From Acidimicrobiales bacterium (GTDB taxonomy: Bacteria > Actinomycetota > Acidimicrobiia > Acidimicrobiales > Poriferisodalaceae), in assembly GCA_041394185.1 (NCBI GenBank), contig JAWKIQ010000001.1, positions 1,240,001-1,304,000 on the forward strand: a stretch of 64,000 nt of DNA, written 5' to 3'. Each line of letters starts with the position of its first letter. Within the stretch, counting starts at the first letter, position 1. Both the position numbers and the translations under genes were made by a program. The notes under the pieces are model-generated. The model was given only the letters and a program-made list of their open reading frames with translations, had not been told where the DNA came from and searched no databases. Positions 12,584-20,708 of the stretch are shown one piece after another.

Positions 12584-13615
12584 CTAGTAGCGGTTGACGA
12601 CGTCGATGAGGCCGCGCAGCTTGCCGTAGTGGCGGCGACCGTAGTTGAAAGCGATTCGGGGAAGATCGACGAAGTCTTCGTCGATCACCTCGGGTCGCAG
12701 CGGTTTTGACCGCTCGAAACGGCCGCTGTCGAGCAGGTGCGAGAACCGGTCGCCGAGTTCGTCAATGGCCTCGTCTGGGATGCGGCGCTGCATCCGCACC
12801 ACCAGGCGGTCGCCCACATAACGAATCGAGTGATAGTTGTGCCAGAACGACGTCACCGCATCGCAGGCGACCTGGACGTCGTCGGTCATCGTGTAGAGGG
12901 TGTGGTCGAGGGGGTTGATCATGCCCCCGCCTTCGAGTTCGTCGACGACGAAGTCGACCCACCGCTGCCAGTAGGTGCCACCAGGCACATCGAGCAACAC
13001 GACGGGCGCGGGTTCGCCCTTGCCGGTCTGTTGCAGGGTCAGCAGCTCGAAGGTCTCGTCCTGGGTGCCGAAACCTCCAGGCAGGGCCACAAAACCCGAG
13101 GACTCCTTCATCAGCATCAGCTTGCGGGTGAAGAAGTACTTCATCTCGACGAGCTTCTCGTCGCCGTGCAACAAGGCGTTGACCTCCTGCTCGAAGGGCA
13201 GGCGTATGTTGACCCCGAAGCTCATCTCGCGTCCGGCACCATGGTTGGCGGCCAGCATGATGCCCGGCCCGGCACCCGTCACGACCATCCAATTGCGGCT
13301 GGCCATCTCGGCGGCCACGTCGTGGGCCGCGGTATAGGCCGGGCTGTCGGGGGTGGTGCGCGCCGAACCGAACACAGTGACCTTGCGGCGGTCGTGATAC
13401 GGAGCGAAGGTGGCGAACGCCTGACGCATCTCGGTCAGCGCGGCAGATGCGATCTTGAGGTCGAGCCGGCTGGGATGATCTGACACCAGGCCCACCGCAG
13501 CCTCCAGCAGTTCGACGACGTGGCGCCGGTTGGCGTTGCCGACGTCGTCTGCCAGAGCCTCGATCAGCTGCTCGGCCGTGGGGCCCGCGGCCACCGGACC
13601 TGACGGATCCGTCAC
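12584..13615 (-). CDS. LOG-family Rossmann protein (TIGR00730-like)
   Basis: A 343-aa protein with the nucleotide-binding signature of the lysine-decarboxylase-like/LOG family: VVTGAGPGIMLAANHGAG and PGGFGTQDETFE. LOG enzymes are cytokinin-nucleoside 5'-monophosphate phosphoribohydrolases; in bacteria the usual role is hydrolysis of purine monophosphates, so the substrate here is uncertain. It is longer than plain LOG proteins (about 190-200 aa), with extra helical segments at both ends, like the larger actinobacterial group. The GTG start overlaps the stop of the small upstream gene by 4 bp. Confidence 0.85.
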   Translation of the reverse strand: MTDPSGPVAAGPTAEQLIEALADDVGNANRRHVVELLEAAVGLVSDHPSRLDLKIASAALTEMRQAFATFAPYHDRRKVTVFGSARTTPDSPAYTAAHDVAAEMASRNWMVVTGAGPGIMLAANHGAGREMSFGVNIRLPFEQEVNALLHGDEKLVEMKYFFTRKLMLMKESSGFVALPGGFGTQDETFELLTLQQTGKGEPAPVVLLDVPGGTYWQRWVDFVVDELEGGGMINPLDHTLYTMTDDVQVACDAVTSFWHNYHSIRYVGDRLVVRMQRRIPDEAIDELGDRFSHLLDSGRFERSKPLRPEVIDEDFVDLPRIAFNYGRRHYGKLRGLIDVVNRY

Positions 13616-13839
13616 AGCATTCCCGCCGTCGACTCGTTGCGCAGTATCACCGCGGCCTTCTCGACGCTGCGGCGGGCACGGGAGATGCGCTTTTCGACCT
13701 CTGGACGTCGGCCGTCTGAGTCTGGATCGTCGATGGCGGCACGCAGCGCCGCGATGCCCAGCTCGGCGAGGGCCTCGCTGAGCGTGTCGAGCGAATCTGC
13801 GACGCGGTCGAGGTCGTCCTGGAGTTCATGACCTTTCAT
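13612..13839 (-). CDS. Small conserved-looking helical protein, unknown function
   Basis: A 75-aa, charged, wholly helical protein beginning MKGHELQDDLDRVADSLD, with heptad-like Leu spacing suggesting a coiled coil. I do not recognise a family. The ATG at 13839 is preceded by TACCGT at 7 nt, a leaderless -10 box, and the longer reading upstream is not supported. Its stop overlaps the LOG GTG (GTGA), so the two form an operon. Confidence 0.7.
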   Translation of the reverse strand: MKGHELQDDLDRVADSLDTLSEALAELGIAALRAAIDDPDSDGRRPEVEKRISRARRSVEKAAVILRNESTAGML

Positions 13840-13846
13840 CGTCAAC

Positions 13847-13878
13847 ACGGTACCGGCGGGGTGTGACTGGCCTACTCT
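13847..13878. promoter_or_regulatory. Bidirectional leaderless promoter
   Basis: On the minus strand TACCGT (13852-13847) lies 7 nt before the ATG at 13839. On the plus strand TACTCT (13873-13878) lies 6 nt before the GTG at 13885. Both start codons lie within 45 bp and neither has a Shine-Dalgarno. Confidence 0.6.
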
Positions 13879-13884
13879 CTCGGC

Positions 13885-14616
13885 GTGGAAGATCGCCGCG
13901 AGTGGATCTCGTTCGACGACCCCGACGAAGAACGCACATGGATGTTCGACGTCACGTTTCTGGGTTCGGGCTATGGGTGCATCTACGGGCGAGGTTGCCA
14001 GGGCATCGGCCCCGAACCCGACGAAGCCATCGGCTGTTGCGAGCATGGCGCATACATGAGCGACGAAGCCGACGAGCGCGCCGTGACCGACGCTGTCGCT
14101 CGTTACCTGGGGCCCGACAACTGGCAGCTGCAGGTCGACGACCCGTTCGAGACGGTGTCATCGGATCCTGAAGCCGACGACGCTTCGACCTCGCGCAAGA
14201 CCAAGGTGGTCGACGGCGCATGCGTGTTCCTGAACCGGGCCGATTTTGCACGAGGTGCGGGCTGTGCACTTCACCTGGCCGCGCTCGACGGCGATGTCTC
14301 GCCTCACGAGCTGAAGCCCGAAGTGTGCTGGCAGGTGCCGGTTCGCCGAGAAGACCACGAAACCGAAACCGGCCACATCTACACGATGGTTCGAGAGTGG
14401 GCCCGCCGCGACTGGGGCGAGGGAGGTGCCGACTTCGGCTGGTGGTGCACCACCGACCCCAGCGCACTGAACCACGCCCGCCCGGCCTATGTGAGCTTGC
14501 GCGACGAGCTGGTGGCGATCTGTGGTGAACACATCTACGACGAGCTGGCACGACGCATGGACGAGCTGGGCAAGGCCAGCCCACCGCTGATGTGGCCGAG
14601 GTCGCGGCCGACATAG
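13885..14616 (+). CDS. Cysteine-rich protein with YkgJ-like cluster motifs
   Basis: A 243-aa soluble protein with at least nine cysteines in patterned positions: YGCIYGRGCQGI, IGCCEHGAY, DGACVFLN, GCALHLAAL, EVCWQVP, WWCTT and ICGEH. The CCEHG, CxFLN, GCALH and CWQ segments resemble the YkgJ/DUF3109 group, proposed to hold zinc or an iron-sulfur cluster. No function can be assigned. The GTG start is supported by TACTCT 6 nt upstream. The stop is followed 5 bp later by the serine-hydrolase homologue, suggesting co-expression. Confidence 0.75.
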   Translation: MEDRREWISFDDPDEERTWMFDVTFLGSGYGCIYGRGCQGIGPEPDEAIGCCEHGAYMSDEADERAVTDAVARYLGPDNWQLQVDDPFETVSSDPEADDASTSRKTKVVDGACVFLNRADFARGAGCALHLAALDGDVSPHELKPEVCWQVPVRREDHETETGHIYTMVREWARRDWGEGGADFGWWCTTDPSALNHARPAYVSLRDELVAICGEHIYDELARRMDELGKASPPLMWPRSRPT

Positions 14617-14621
14617 CCGAC

Positions 14622-15725
14622 ATGGCTTCGATCGAGTCGCTACGCGCCCTCATGGCCACCCACCGTGAGCGGGGCCTCCAGGCCGGATCACAGCTCTACG
14701 TCTCGGTGGGTGGCGAACCGCTGGTCGACATGGCCGACGGTTACCTGATTCAAGATCATCCCCTGGGGACCGACCATGTTCTGCGCCTGTACGAGGCCGG
14801 CATGCCCCTGACGACGGTGCTGGTGGCCCAGGCGGTCGAACGCGGCAAGATCGGCCTCGACGACCTGATCGCACAACATCTGCCCCAGTGGGGCAACGGC
14901 AAAGAGGCGTGCACCGTTCGCCACGTACTGACGCACATGGGCGGGTTCGCAGGCGCCGAACTGGGCGACCGCGACCTCGACGGCCCCGATGCCCTGGCCC
15001 AGATCTGTCAGCACCGCGCCGAGCACCCTCCCGGCGTCGCCGCAGCGTTCCACTCGTCGCCTGGTTGGAAGGTGCTTCAAGCGGTTCTGGAAAGCGCCGA
15101 GCGCAAGCCCATCGAGAAGCTGCTGCACCGAAACGTCTTGAAGCCCGCCGGCCTGGTGGGCCAGATCGCATTGGGGCTGGGTCCGCGCGACATCGAGCGC
15201 CTCAGCGGCAAGATCTCGCCCGTTCACTGGAGGGGCTATACCGCCGGAGGTGTTGAGCACCGCCGCGACAGCATCCACAACACCACCTGGCACATGGCCA
15301 AGGTCGATCCGGGAATCAGCGCTTGGGGTTCGGCACGTGCCCTAGGACGCCTGTACGAGGCTCTGACAGGGCCCGACCACCGAATCGTGTCAGAGACCAC
15401 GGCCGAGCTGTTCCACGCTGTGCACCGCTACGGGGTACGCGACCGCACGCTGGGCGCGCCGGTTCCGTGGGGGCTGGGTTTCCAGGTGGCCGGATCGTTC
15501 AGCGGATCGTTCGGGCACCGGGCCTTCGGTCACGACGGCATTGCGGGCAGGGCGTTCTGCGACCCGGCCGATGGTGTCGTGGGCGTGTATCTGACCAACG
15601 GATTGACCCGCAGGTCAGACCACGAGCGTCGGATGAGCGAGATGACCGACCTGATTCAAGAAGTGGTGATGCCCCGCTCGAGCAGTGCGTGGTTGACCAC
15701 CGGAATGGCAGCCCTGGGGATCTGA
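14622..15725 (+). CDS. Serine hydrolase/beta-lactamase-fold protein, active site lost
   Basis: The overall pattern is class C beta-lactamase/esterase (AVERGKIGLDD, HVLTHMGGF, PVPWGLGFQV, FGHDGIAG), 367 aa. The SxxK motif should sit where LYEAGMPLTT is found: by alignment Ser is Glu58 and Lys is Met61. The second motif YxN is replaced by HSS (144-146). Only the third motif region (GHDG) is kept. It is therefore probably not a hydrolase and may bind a ligand or partner. No signal peptide is seen. ATG 14622 is chosen over GTG 14592, which would overlap the preceding gene. Confidence 0.82.
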   Translation: MASIESLRALMATHRERGLQAGSQLYVSVGGEPLVDMADGYLIQDHPLGTDHVLRLYEAGMPLTTVLVAQAVERGKIGLDDLIAQHLPQWGNGKEACTVRHVLTHMGGFAGAELGDRDLDGPDALAQICQHRAEHPPGVAAAFHSSPGWKVLQAVLESAERKPIEKLLHRNVLKPAGLVGQIALGLGPRDIERLSGKISPVHWRGYTAGGVEHRRDSIHNTTWHMAKVDPGISAWGSARALGRLYEALTGPDHRIVSETTAELFHAVHRYGVRDRTLGAPVPWGLGFQVAGSFSGSFGHRAFGHDGIAGRAFCDPADGVVGVYLTNGLTRRSDHERRMSEMTDLIQEVVMPRSSSAWLTTGMAALGI

Positions 15726-15752
15726 ACCCGGCCCCAAGTCGGCCGAGTGCGA

Positions 15753-16001
15753 TCAGGAGCGATCGTCGTCCTCGGAGTCGTCGCCCTCGCCGTCGTCGAA
15801 ATCGGCGTACTTGCGGGCCAGCTCGGCGTATTTGTCTTCCTCGTCGTCGTACTCGTCATCGTCGTCGTCGAAGTTGACGCCGGTGTCGGGCAGGGCGAAC
15901 GGGTCGGGAGCGTCGAGATCGAACTCCTCGAGGTTGAAACTCGAGGAACGCTGAAATCGCCGTGCTTCTTCGTAGCGGCGATGTCGACCTTTCTTCACCA
16001 C
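15753..16001 (-). CDS. Small protein with acidic tail, unknown function
   Basis: An 82-aa protein with a basic head (VKKGRHRRYEEARRF) and a very acidic tail with runs of Asp and Glu (DDDDDEYDDEED and GEGDDSEDDD). This charge split suggests a nucleic-acid or basic-protein partner; no family is recognised. GTG 16001 (or GTG 15998) is chosen because AGGAGGG lies just upstream, and the extension beyond it is unlike protein. It lies 96 bp downstream of RNase D on the same strand. Confidence 0.6.
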   Translation of the reverse strand: MVKKGRHRRYEEARRFQRSSSFNLEEFDLDAPDPFALPDTGVNFDDDDDEYDDEEDKYAELARKYADFDDGEGDDSEDDDRS

Positions 16002-16097
16002 GTGGGCGCCCTCCTGGCCGCGGACCTTGGCGAGTGTAGTGCCACAGGCGACCCAGAACACGACACGAAGCCCGAAAAACCGCAGGTCACAGCGATT

Positions 16098-17312
16098 TCA
16101 CCTCTCGACGAGCACCAGCGAACCATCGTCGAAAGCGAGGGCCGCCTTGCCCTCCACGAGGGCTCGCACGCGTGTGCCGATGAGCTCGTTTCGCCAGCCT
16201 TCGCGCAGGGCGGCGTCGGGTTCGTCGCGCAGGAAAGACACGATGTCTGACCGGGTGGCCAGCAGCGTCGGATCGAGGTCTTCGTCCCTGGCCAGCTGGC
16301 TGATCCACGCCGAAACCAGGGTAACGGCCGGGCGCAGGCGCCGCTCGAGGGTTTGTGTCGTCGAAGACGTGCTCTCGATGTCGCTCTGGGGCATCTGCTC
16401 GCCGCGCGCCACCGCATCGAGTATTTGGGGCCCGGCCCCGTCTTTCAGATGGCGCCCGTCGAGACCCCGCACCGCCTTGAGCTGGTCGATGGTCTTGGGT
16501 GCGTTCTGGCTGACGGTCACCAGCGCCAGATCAGACAACACGAAACGCACCGGTTGATCGGTGGCCCTGGCGGTGCGCTCGCGCCAAGCTGCCAGTTCGC
16601 TGGCAATACATCTGGCCTGGCCGCGAAGATGCCTGGCCTCCTTGATCTTCAACCAGGCCAGGTTGGGGTCGCCGTCGGCTATGGGCTTGGCTCGCAGCTT
16701 CTCGCACTCGCCCGCTGCCCAGGCGACACGCCCACGCTGTTCCAGATCGGCGAGTAGCAGATCGTGGATCTCTTCGAGATGCAGCACGTCGGACGCCGCG
16801 TACTCGCGCTGGGCCTGGTTCAACGGGCGCTGGAACCAGTCTGTGAGGCGATCGCCCTTGGGCAGGCGCCGCTTCAGGAACCGATCGGAGAGGGTCGACA
16901 GCGAGGGTGAGCTGAGACCCACGAAACCTGCGGCTATCTGGGTGTCGAACAGGTCGGTCGGAACGGTGCCGCAGGCCCGGGTCAAGACCTCGAGGTCTTG
17001 TTGTGCCGCATGCATGACCACCACACCCGGGCTTTCGAGAGCCTTCGCCAGCGGGGCGATGTCGACGGCCAATGGGTCGATCAGCACAACATGTTCGGCG
17101 TTGTCCCACGCCAACTGGACCAGCGCAACCTTGGGGTAGTAGGTGCGCTCGCGGTGAAACTCGGTGTCGAGCGCGAACCTGGGGGCCTCGCAGATCGCCT
17201 CGACGACCTCGTCTAGGCCTTGTTCGGTGTCGACCCATCGGTAGCTCTCGCCGGCGGCGCGGGGCTTGGTGCGCCGTTCGGGCTTGTTGTTCCCCTTTCG
17301 TGCGCGACTCAC
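16098..17312 (-). CDS. rnd: Ribonuclease D
   Basis: 3'-5' exoribonuclease for tRNA and structured-RNA 3' ends. The DEDD catalytic residues are visible: FALDTEFHRE (motif I), HAAQQDLEVL (motif II) and REYAASDVLHL (motif III, YxxxD type). An HRDC domain follows near LAAWRERTARATDQPVRFVL. At 404 aa the length is typical. The GTG start overlaps the stop of a 12-codon upstream ORF by GTGA; the first 20 residues are basic and poorly conserved. Confidence 0.95.
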   Translation of the reverse strand: MSRARKGNNKPERRTKPRAAGESYRWVDTEQGLDEVVEAICEAPRFALDTEFHRERTYYPKVALVQLAWDNAEHVVLIDPLAVDIAPLAKALESPGVVVMHAAQQDLEVLTRACGTVPTDLFDTQIAAGFVGLSSPSLSTLSDRFLKRRLPKGDRLTDWFQRPLNQAQREYAASDVLHLEEIHDLLLADLEQRGRVAWAAGECEKLRAKPIADGDPNLAWLKIKEARHLRGQARCIASELAAWRERTARATDQPVRFVLSDLALVTVSQNAPKTIDQLKAVRGLDGRHLKDGAGPQILDAVARGEQMPQSDIESTSSTTQTLERRLRPAVTLVSAWISQLARDEDLDPTLLATRSDIVSFLRDEPDAALREGWRNELIGTRVRALVEGKAALAFDDGSLVLVER

Positions 17313-17347
17313 GGAGCCTCAGCCACCGTTGTGTCGACTTCAGGCAT
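17309..17347 (-). CDS. 12-codon leader ORF coupled to rnd
   Basis: ATG at 17347 encodes MPEVDTTVAEAP and ends in a TGA overlapping the rnd GTG. AGGAG lies 9 nt before the ATG, whereas the rnd GTG itself has no clear Shine-Dalgarno. It may serve as a coupling leader for rnd. Alternatively it is the true N-terminus of RNase D separated by a lost base. Confidence 0.4.
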   Translation of the reverse strand: MPEVDTTVAEAP

Positions 17348-17392
17348 CAGGGGTAACTCCTGGGGTGTTCGGATGTACAGCGGACACAGACG

Positions 17393-17962
17393 TTACCGTT
17401 CGGCACGACCCGAGTGTTGCTGAACAAATTCTGCCAGCTCGCCCGGCGTGTTGATGTTGACCAGATGTGTGGCCGGCAGTTCGACCTCGACGCTAGCAAG
17501 GCGGTCCAGCACCGACATGACCGAAGCGGGGCCCTCGGCGATGGCATCGAGCACGATGGGCCGGGTCGGCCCAGACCTCCACACCGACACCAGGGGGTGG
17601 ATCTGCACGCCCGAGCGGGCAACGGCGACGTCGGCGGCCGGCTGGCTGCGCAGTGCAGCCAACAGAGTCTGTACATCGTGCGCGTCGATGCCCGGAACAT
17701 CGCAGGTGCAGACCATCACCGTGTCGGCCAATGCCAGAGCGGTGGCCACGCCGCCCAGGGGGCCGCGACCTTCGGCTATGTCGTCGATGACCTCGCACCC
17801 CGCCACAAGGCCGGCACGCCGCGACATCGAACCGGCCACATAGACGCGTTCGATACCTGCCGCACGCAACACGTCGGCCACGATTCGCACCATCGGCACA
17901 TCGCCCACCGGGACCAAGGCCTTGTCGGACCCCATGCGCGTCGACCGGCCTCCGGCCAGCAC
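17393..17962 (-). CDS. mobA: Molybdenum cofactor guanylyltransferase
   Basis: Transfers GMP to molybdopterin-Mo to make the bis-MGD or MGD cofactor. The N-terminal nucleotide motif is LAGGRSTRMGSDKAL, then EGRGPLGGVATAL, then the metal-binding CDVPGID. At 189 aa the length fits MobA. The GTG at 17962 gives only one residue before the motif, and the frame stays open upstream (NDDLVGAV) without an ATG, GTG or TTG, so the natural start is uncertain. It follows the DUF3151 gene by 16 bp on the same strand. No other molybdenum cofactor gene is present. Confidence 0.87.
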   Translation of the reverse strand: MLAGGRSTRMGSDKALVPVGDVPMVRIVADVLRAAGIERVYVAGSMSRRAGLVAGCEVIDDIAEGRGPLGGVATALALADTVMVCTCDVPGIDAHDVQTLLAALRSQPAADVAVARSGVQIHPLVSVWRSGPTRPIVLDAIAEGPASVMSVLDRLASVEVELPATHLVNINTPGELAEFVQQHSGRAER

Positions 17963-17978
17963 CGCGCCTACGAGGTCA

Positions 17979-18413
17979 TCATTCGCCAGCGGGAACCCCT
18001 GACGGGTCGAGTTGGAGCAGGAACTGGGCGCAGCGCTCTTCCTCGTCGGCTTCGCCGATCTCGGCCGCAGAGCGATGCAGGCCCAGCAACGAACGCAAGA
18101 ACCCGCGGTTGGTGTCGTGTGCCCACCTCACATAACCGCTGCCCCGCCAGCCGTTGGCCCTCAGGGTGTCGAGGCCCCGGTGATAGCCGACACGAAACGC
18201 CGCATAACGCTCGACGGGGTCGCGTCCCAGGCAGCCCAGCGCAGCCCAAGCATCGAGATAACGCGGATAGCGGGCCACGACCTCTGCCACCGCCGCCCTC
18301 TGCTGGTCGGCGGGCCGGGAGAGGGCCGCGGCCAGAGCCTGCGATTGCTCGGCAGGCACCTCAGCGATGATCGTTTCGGGCGGTCCCGAGGGTGTCAGGC
18401 TGACGTTGCTCAT
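17979..18413 (-). CDS. DUF3151 family protein
   Basis: A 144-aa soluble, helix-rich protein of the actinobacterium-specific DUF3151 family; conserved segments include ARYPRYLDAWAALG, AYAAFRVGYHRGLD-type (here YAAFRVGYHRGLD) and ANGWRGSGYVRW. Function unknown. ATG 18413 is chosen because TAACGT lies 7 nt before it and the longer frame overlaps the divergent rpiB gene. Probably in one unit with mobA. Confidence 0.88.
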   Translation of the reverse strand: MSNVSLTPSGPPETIIAEVPAEQSQALAAALSRPADQQRAAVAEVVARYPRYLDAWAALGCLGRDPVERYAAFRVGYHRGLDTLRANGWRGSGYVRWAHDTNRGFLRSLLGLHRSAAEIGEADEEERCAQFLLQLDPSGVPAGE

Positions 18414-18420
18414 AGTCGAA

Positions 18421-18445
18421 ACGTTAGCGCGGCAGCCCTTAGTAT
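18421..18445. promoter_or_regulatory. Bidirectional leaderless promoter, DUF3151/rpiB
   Basis: TAACGT on the minus strand (18426-18421) is 7 nt before the DUF3151 ATG. TAGTAT on the plus strand (18440-18445) is 7 nt before the rpiB ATG. The whole divergent gap is 39 bp. Confidence 0.6.
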
Positions 18446-18452
18446 CTCCTGG

Positions 18453-18890
18453 ATGCGTATAGCGATCGGTTCCGACCACGCCGGCTTCGAGCTCAAGCAA
18501 CACCTAGTCGAGTACCTTCGATCCGAAGGCCACGACGTGACCGACTTCGGTACCAACTCGACCGAGAGCTGCGACTATCCACCCATCTGTGCTGCGGTCG
18601 GACGTGCGGTGGTGGCCGGCGAAGCCGACCGCGGAATCGTGATGGGCGGCTCGGGTCAGGGCGAGCAGATCGCCGCCAACAAGGTCGCCGGCGTCAGGGC
18701 CGCGCTGTGCCACGACCTGTGGATGGCCCGCATGTCCAGGCTGCACAACGACGCCAACGTGTTGTCGATGGGAGGCCGGGTTGTCACCCCGTTCATGGCC
18801 GAAGAGATCGTCGATCTGTGGCTGGCGACCGAGTTCGAGGGCGGGCGTCACCAGCGCCGCATCGATCTTCTGACCGACCTCGAAAGCTGA
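18453..18890 (+). CDS. rpiB: Ribose-5-phosphate isomerase B
   Basis: Interconverts ribose 5-phosphate and ribulose 5-phosphate. The family signature begins IAIGSDHAGFELKQHL, with DYPPICAAVG and the phosphate loop VMGGSGQGEQIAANK following. At 145 aa it is slightly short of mycobacterial RpiB. A Ser occupies the position of the catalytic Cys in the GGSGQG loop, as expected for the actinobacterial (Mtb-type) subgroup. Together with tkt and tal it places three non-oxidative pentose phosphate genes in this window. Confidence 0.94.
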   Translation: MRIAIGSDHAGFELKQHLVEYLRSEGHDVTDFGTNSTESCDYPPICAAVGRAVVAGEADRGIVMGGSGQGEQIAANKVAGVRAALCHDLWMARMSRLHNDANVLSMGGRVVTPFMAEEIVDLWLATEFEGGRHQRRIDLLTDLES

Positions 18891-18915
18891 CGTTTGCGCG
18901 GTACTCTCCGCGAAC

Positions 18916-19224
18916 ATGCCCGAATGGCTCGATGCCGAACGCCTCGCCCAAATCAGCATGGGCGTGATGTTCCTGTTGGCGGTGGCCGCCGTGATGGTGG
19001 CCAAGATCGTCAAGACCGTGGTCACCAAGACCGTCTACCTGTTGTTGATAGCCCTGGCGATCTTCGCCGTGTGGACCCAACGCGATGCCCTCAAAGAATG
19101 CCAGGCGACGTGCTCTTGCAGCCTGTTCGGCAAAGAGGTCACGGTGCCCGACAATCCGGCGTGTGGCGACGCGGCCATGACGCTCGACGTGGGCGCCATC
19201 ATCGGCTCGATCCTCGATCGCTGA
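18916..19224 (+). CDS. Small membrane protein with a cysteine cluster, unknown
   Basis: A 102-aa protein. Residues about 11-30 (AQISMGVMFLLAVAAVMVAK) and 38-54 (TKTVYLLLIALAIFAVW) are hydrophobic, giving one or two membrane segments. A following stretch holds four cysteines (KECQATCSCSLFG, NPACGD), probably outside the membrane. No family is recognised. TACTCT (18902-18907) lies 8 nt before the ATG. Confidence 0.65.
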   Translation: MPEWLDAERLAQISMGVMFLLAVAAVMVAKIVKTVVTKTVYLLLIALAIFAVWTQRDALKECQATCSCSLFGKEVTVPDNPACGDAAMTLDVGAIIGSILDR

Positions 19225-19240
19225 CCGACCCCTGCCGGGT

Positions 19241-20674
19241 CTAGGGAATGGTCATCACCCGAAGGGTGTCGGTGGCCCGGGTCTCGGTGCTGTGACCCGA
19301 TATCACCACCACCGTGTCGCCGGTGCGCAGGCCGTACATGTCGCGCGACATGTGCAGGGCGTCTTGGACCATCTCGTGCGACGTGGTGCGGTCGGGCTGC
19401 AATGCCGGCTTGACGCCCCAGCTGAGCGACAGCTGGCTGACGGTGCGGTCTTCTGAGCTGAATCCCAGGATGGGTGTGTCGGGCCGAAAGCGTGCGATAG
19501 AGCGCACCGTGTAGCCGGTGCGGCTCAAACAGATGATGGCCGCAGCGTCGAGCTGGCGCGACACCTCCCACGCCGCGGGTGATTGCGTCTGTGGTGCGAT
19601 CGGATGCCTGCACCACCCCGCGGTTTGGCTGCGGATCGACGTGATGCGCTCGGCCCACTTGTCGTAGTCGAACGCGGCATCGGCGCGCTGGCATATGCGG
19701 GCCATGATCTGAACCGTGTTCACGGGGTCGTGCCCCACGGCCGTCTCACCAGACAGCATCACTGCGGACGAACCGTCGAAAACGGCGTTGGCCACGTCGG
19801 ATGCCTCGGCCCTGGTGGGTGTGGGCGAGGTGATCATCGACTCGAGCATCTGGGTGGCGGTGATGGCGGGCCGCCCCTGGGCGATGCACTCGGAGATGAT
19901 CTCCTTCTGGAGGTGCGGTATCTCCTCGATGGGGCACTCTGCGCCCAGGTCGCCGCGGGCCACCATGACCGCGCCGGAGGCATCGATGATGCTCTCGAGG
20001 TTCTCGACCGCGGCACGAGTCTCGATCTTGGCCACGACCAGCGGGCCGCGCGGAGCCGGTTCGACCCCGAGGCGGCGAATGTCGTGGGCCGACCGGGCAA
20101 AGCTCAACGCCACCATGTCGACGCCGTGCTCGACGAACGCGTCGAGATATTTGAGATCGACATCGGTCGGGGCGGTGACGCGCAGGCGATCGCTGGGTAT
20201 GTGCAGACCCTTGCGCCCCTCCAGCAGGCCGCCGTAGGCGACGCGTGCGATCAGGTCGTCGCCGTCTTTGGCCTCGACCACCGCTATCACCTGGCCGTCG
20301 CCGAAGGCGAGTTTGTCGCCAGTGCGCATGTCGAGGGCGATCGTCTCGTAGTCGACCTCGATCATCTCGCGGTTCGACGCCTTGGAGCCCGCGGTGACCC
20401 GCACCCGGTCGCCCTCGGCCAGCGTCACGCCACCCTCGGGGAACGGGGCGGTGCGAACCTTGGGGCCTGGCAGGTCGGCCAGCACACCCACGTGTTTGCC
20501 GACGTTCTCGGCGGCGCGACGCACGGCCAACATCGTCTCGAGGTGATCGTCGAGGTGGCCATGGGAGGTATTGATGCGCGCCACGTCCATTCCGGCGACG
20601 ATCATCTCTTTGAGGATCGCGTCGTCATTCGAGGCGGGGCCGATCGTGGCGATGATCTTCGTGCGCCGAGTCAT
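19241..20674 (-). CDS. pyk: Pyruvate kinase
   Basis: Converts phosphoenolpyruvate and ADP to pyruvate and ATP. The substrate and metal motifs are in order: RTKIIATIGPASND, MDVARINTSHG, GPKVRTAPF, SGAVMVARGDLGAE and ATQMLESMITSPTPTRAE. The C-terminal allosteric domain ends in GHSTETRATDTLRVMTI. At 477 aa the length is normal. TACCCT lies 8 nt before the ATG. Convergent with the small membrane protein, with a short GACCC/GGGTC hairpin between. Confidence 0.97.
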   Translation of the reverse strand: MTRRTKIIATIGPASNDDAILKEMIVAGMDVARINTSHGHLDDHLETMLAVRRAAENVGKHVGVLADLPGPKVRTAPFPEGGVTLAEGDRVRVTAGSKASNREMIEVDYETIALDMRTGDKLAFGDGQVIAVVEAKDGDDLIARVAYGGLLEGRKGLHIPSDRLRVTAPTDVDLKYLDAFVEHGVDMVALSFARSAHDIRRLGVEPAPRGPLVVAKIETRAAVENLESIIDASGAVMVARGDLGAECPIEEIPHLQKEIISECIAQGRPAITATQMLESMITSPTPTRAEASDVANAVFDGSSAVMLSGETAVGHDPVNTVQIMARICQRADAAFDYDKWAERITSIRSQTAGWCRHPIAPQTQSPAAWEVSRQLDAAAIICLSRTGYTVRSIARFRPDTPILGFSSEDRTVSQLSLSWGVKPALQPDRTTSHEMVQDALHMSRDMYGLRTGDTVVVISGHSTETRATDTLRVMTIP

Positions 20675-20682
20675 AGGTCGGA

Positions 20683-20700
20683 AGGGTACCGCGCTAGCCT
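20683..20700. promoter_or_regulatory. Bidirectional leaderless promoter, pyk/phosphatase
   Basis: TACCCT (minus, 20688-20683) lies 8 nt before the pyk ATG at 20674. TAGCCT (plus, 20695-20700) lies 8 nt before the GTG at 20709. The gap between the start codons is 34 bp. Confidence 0.6.
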
Positions 20701-20708
20701 CGGCGCAC

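Noticed and set aside
12740..13480. Plus-strand open frame inside the LOG gene
   Set aside because: High-GC antisense frame; the minus frame carries the PGGFGTxxE motif and the plus frame has no recognisable domain.
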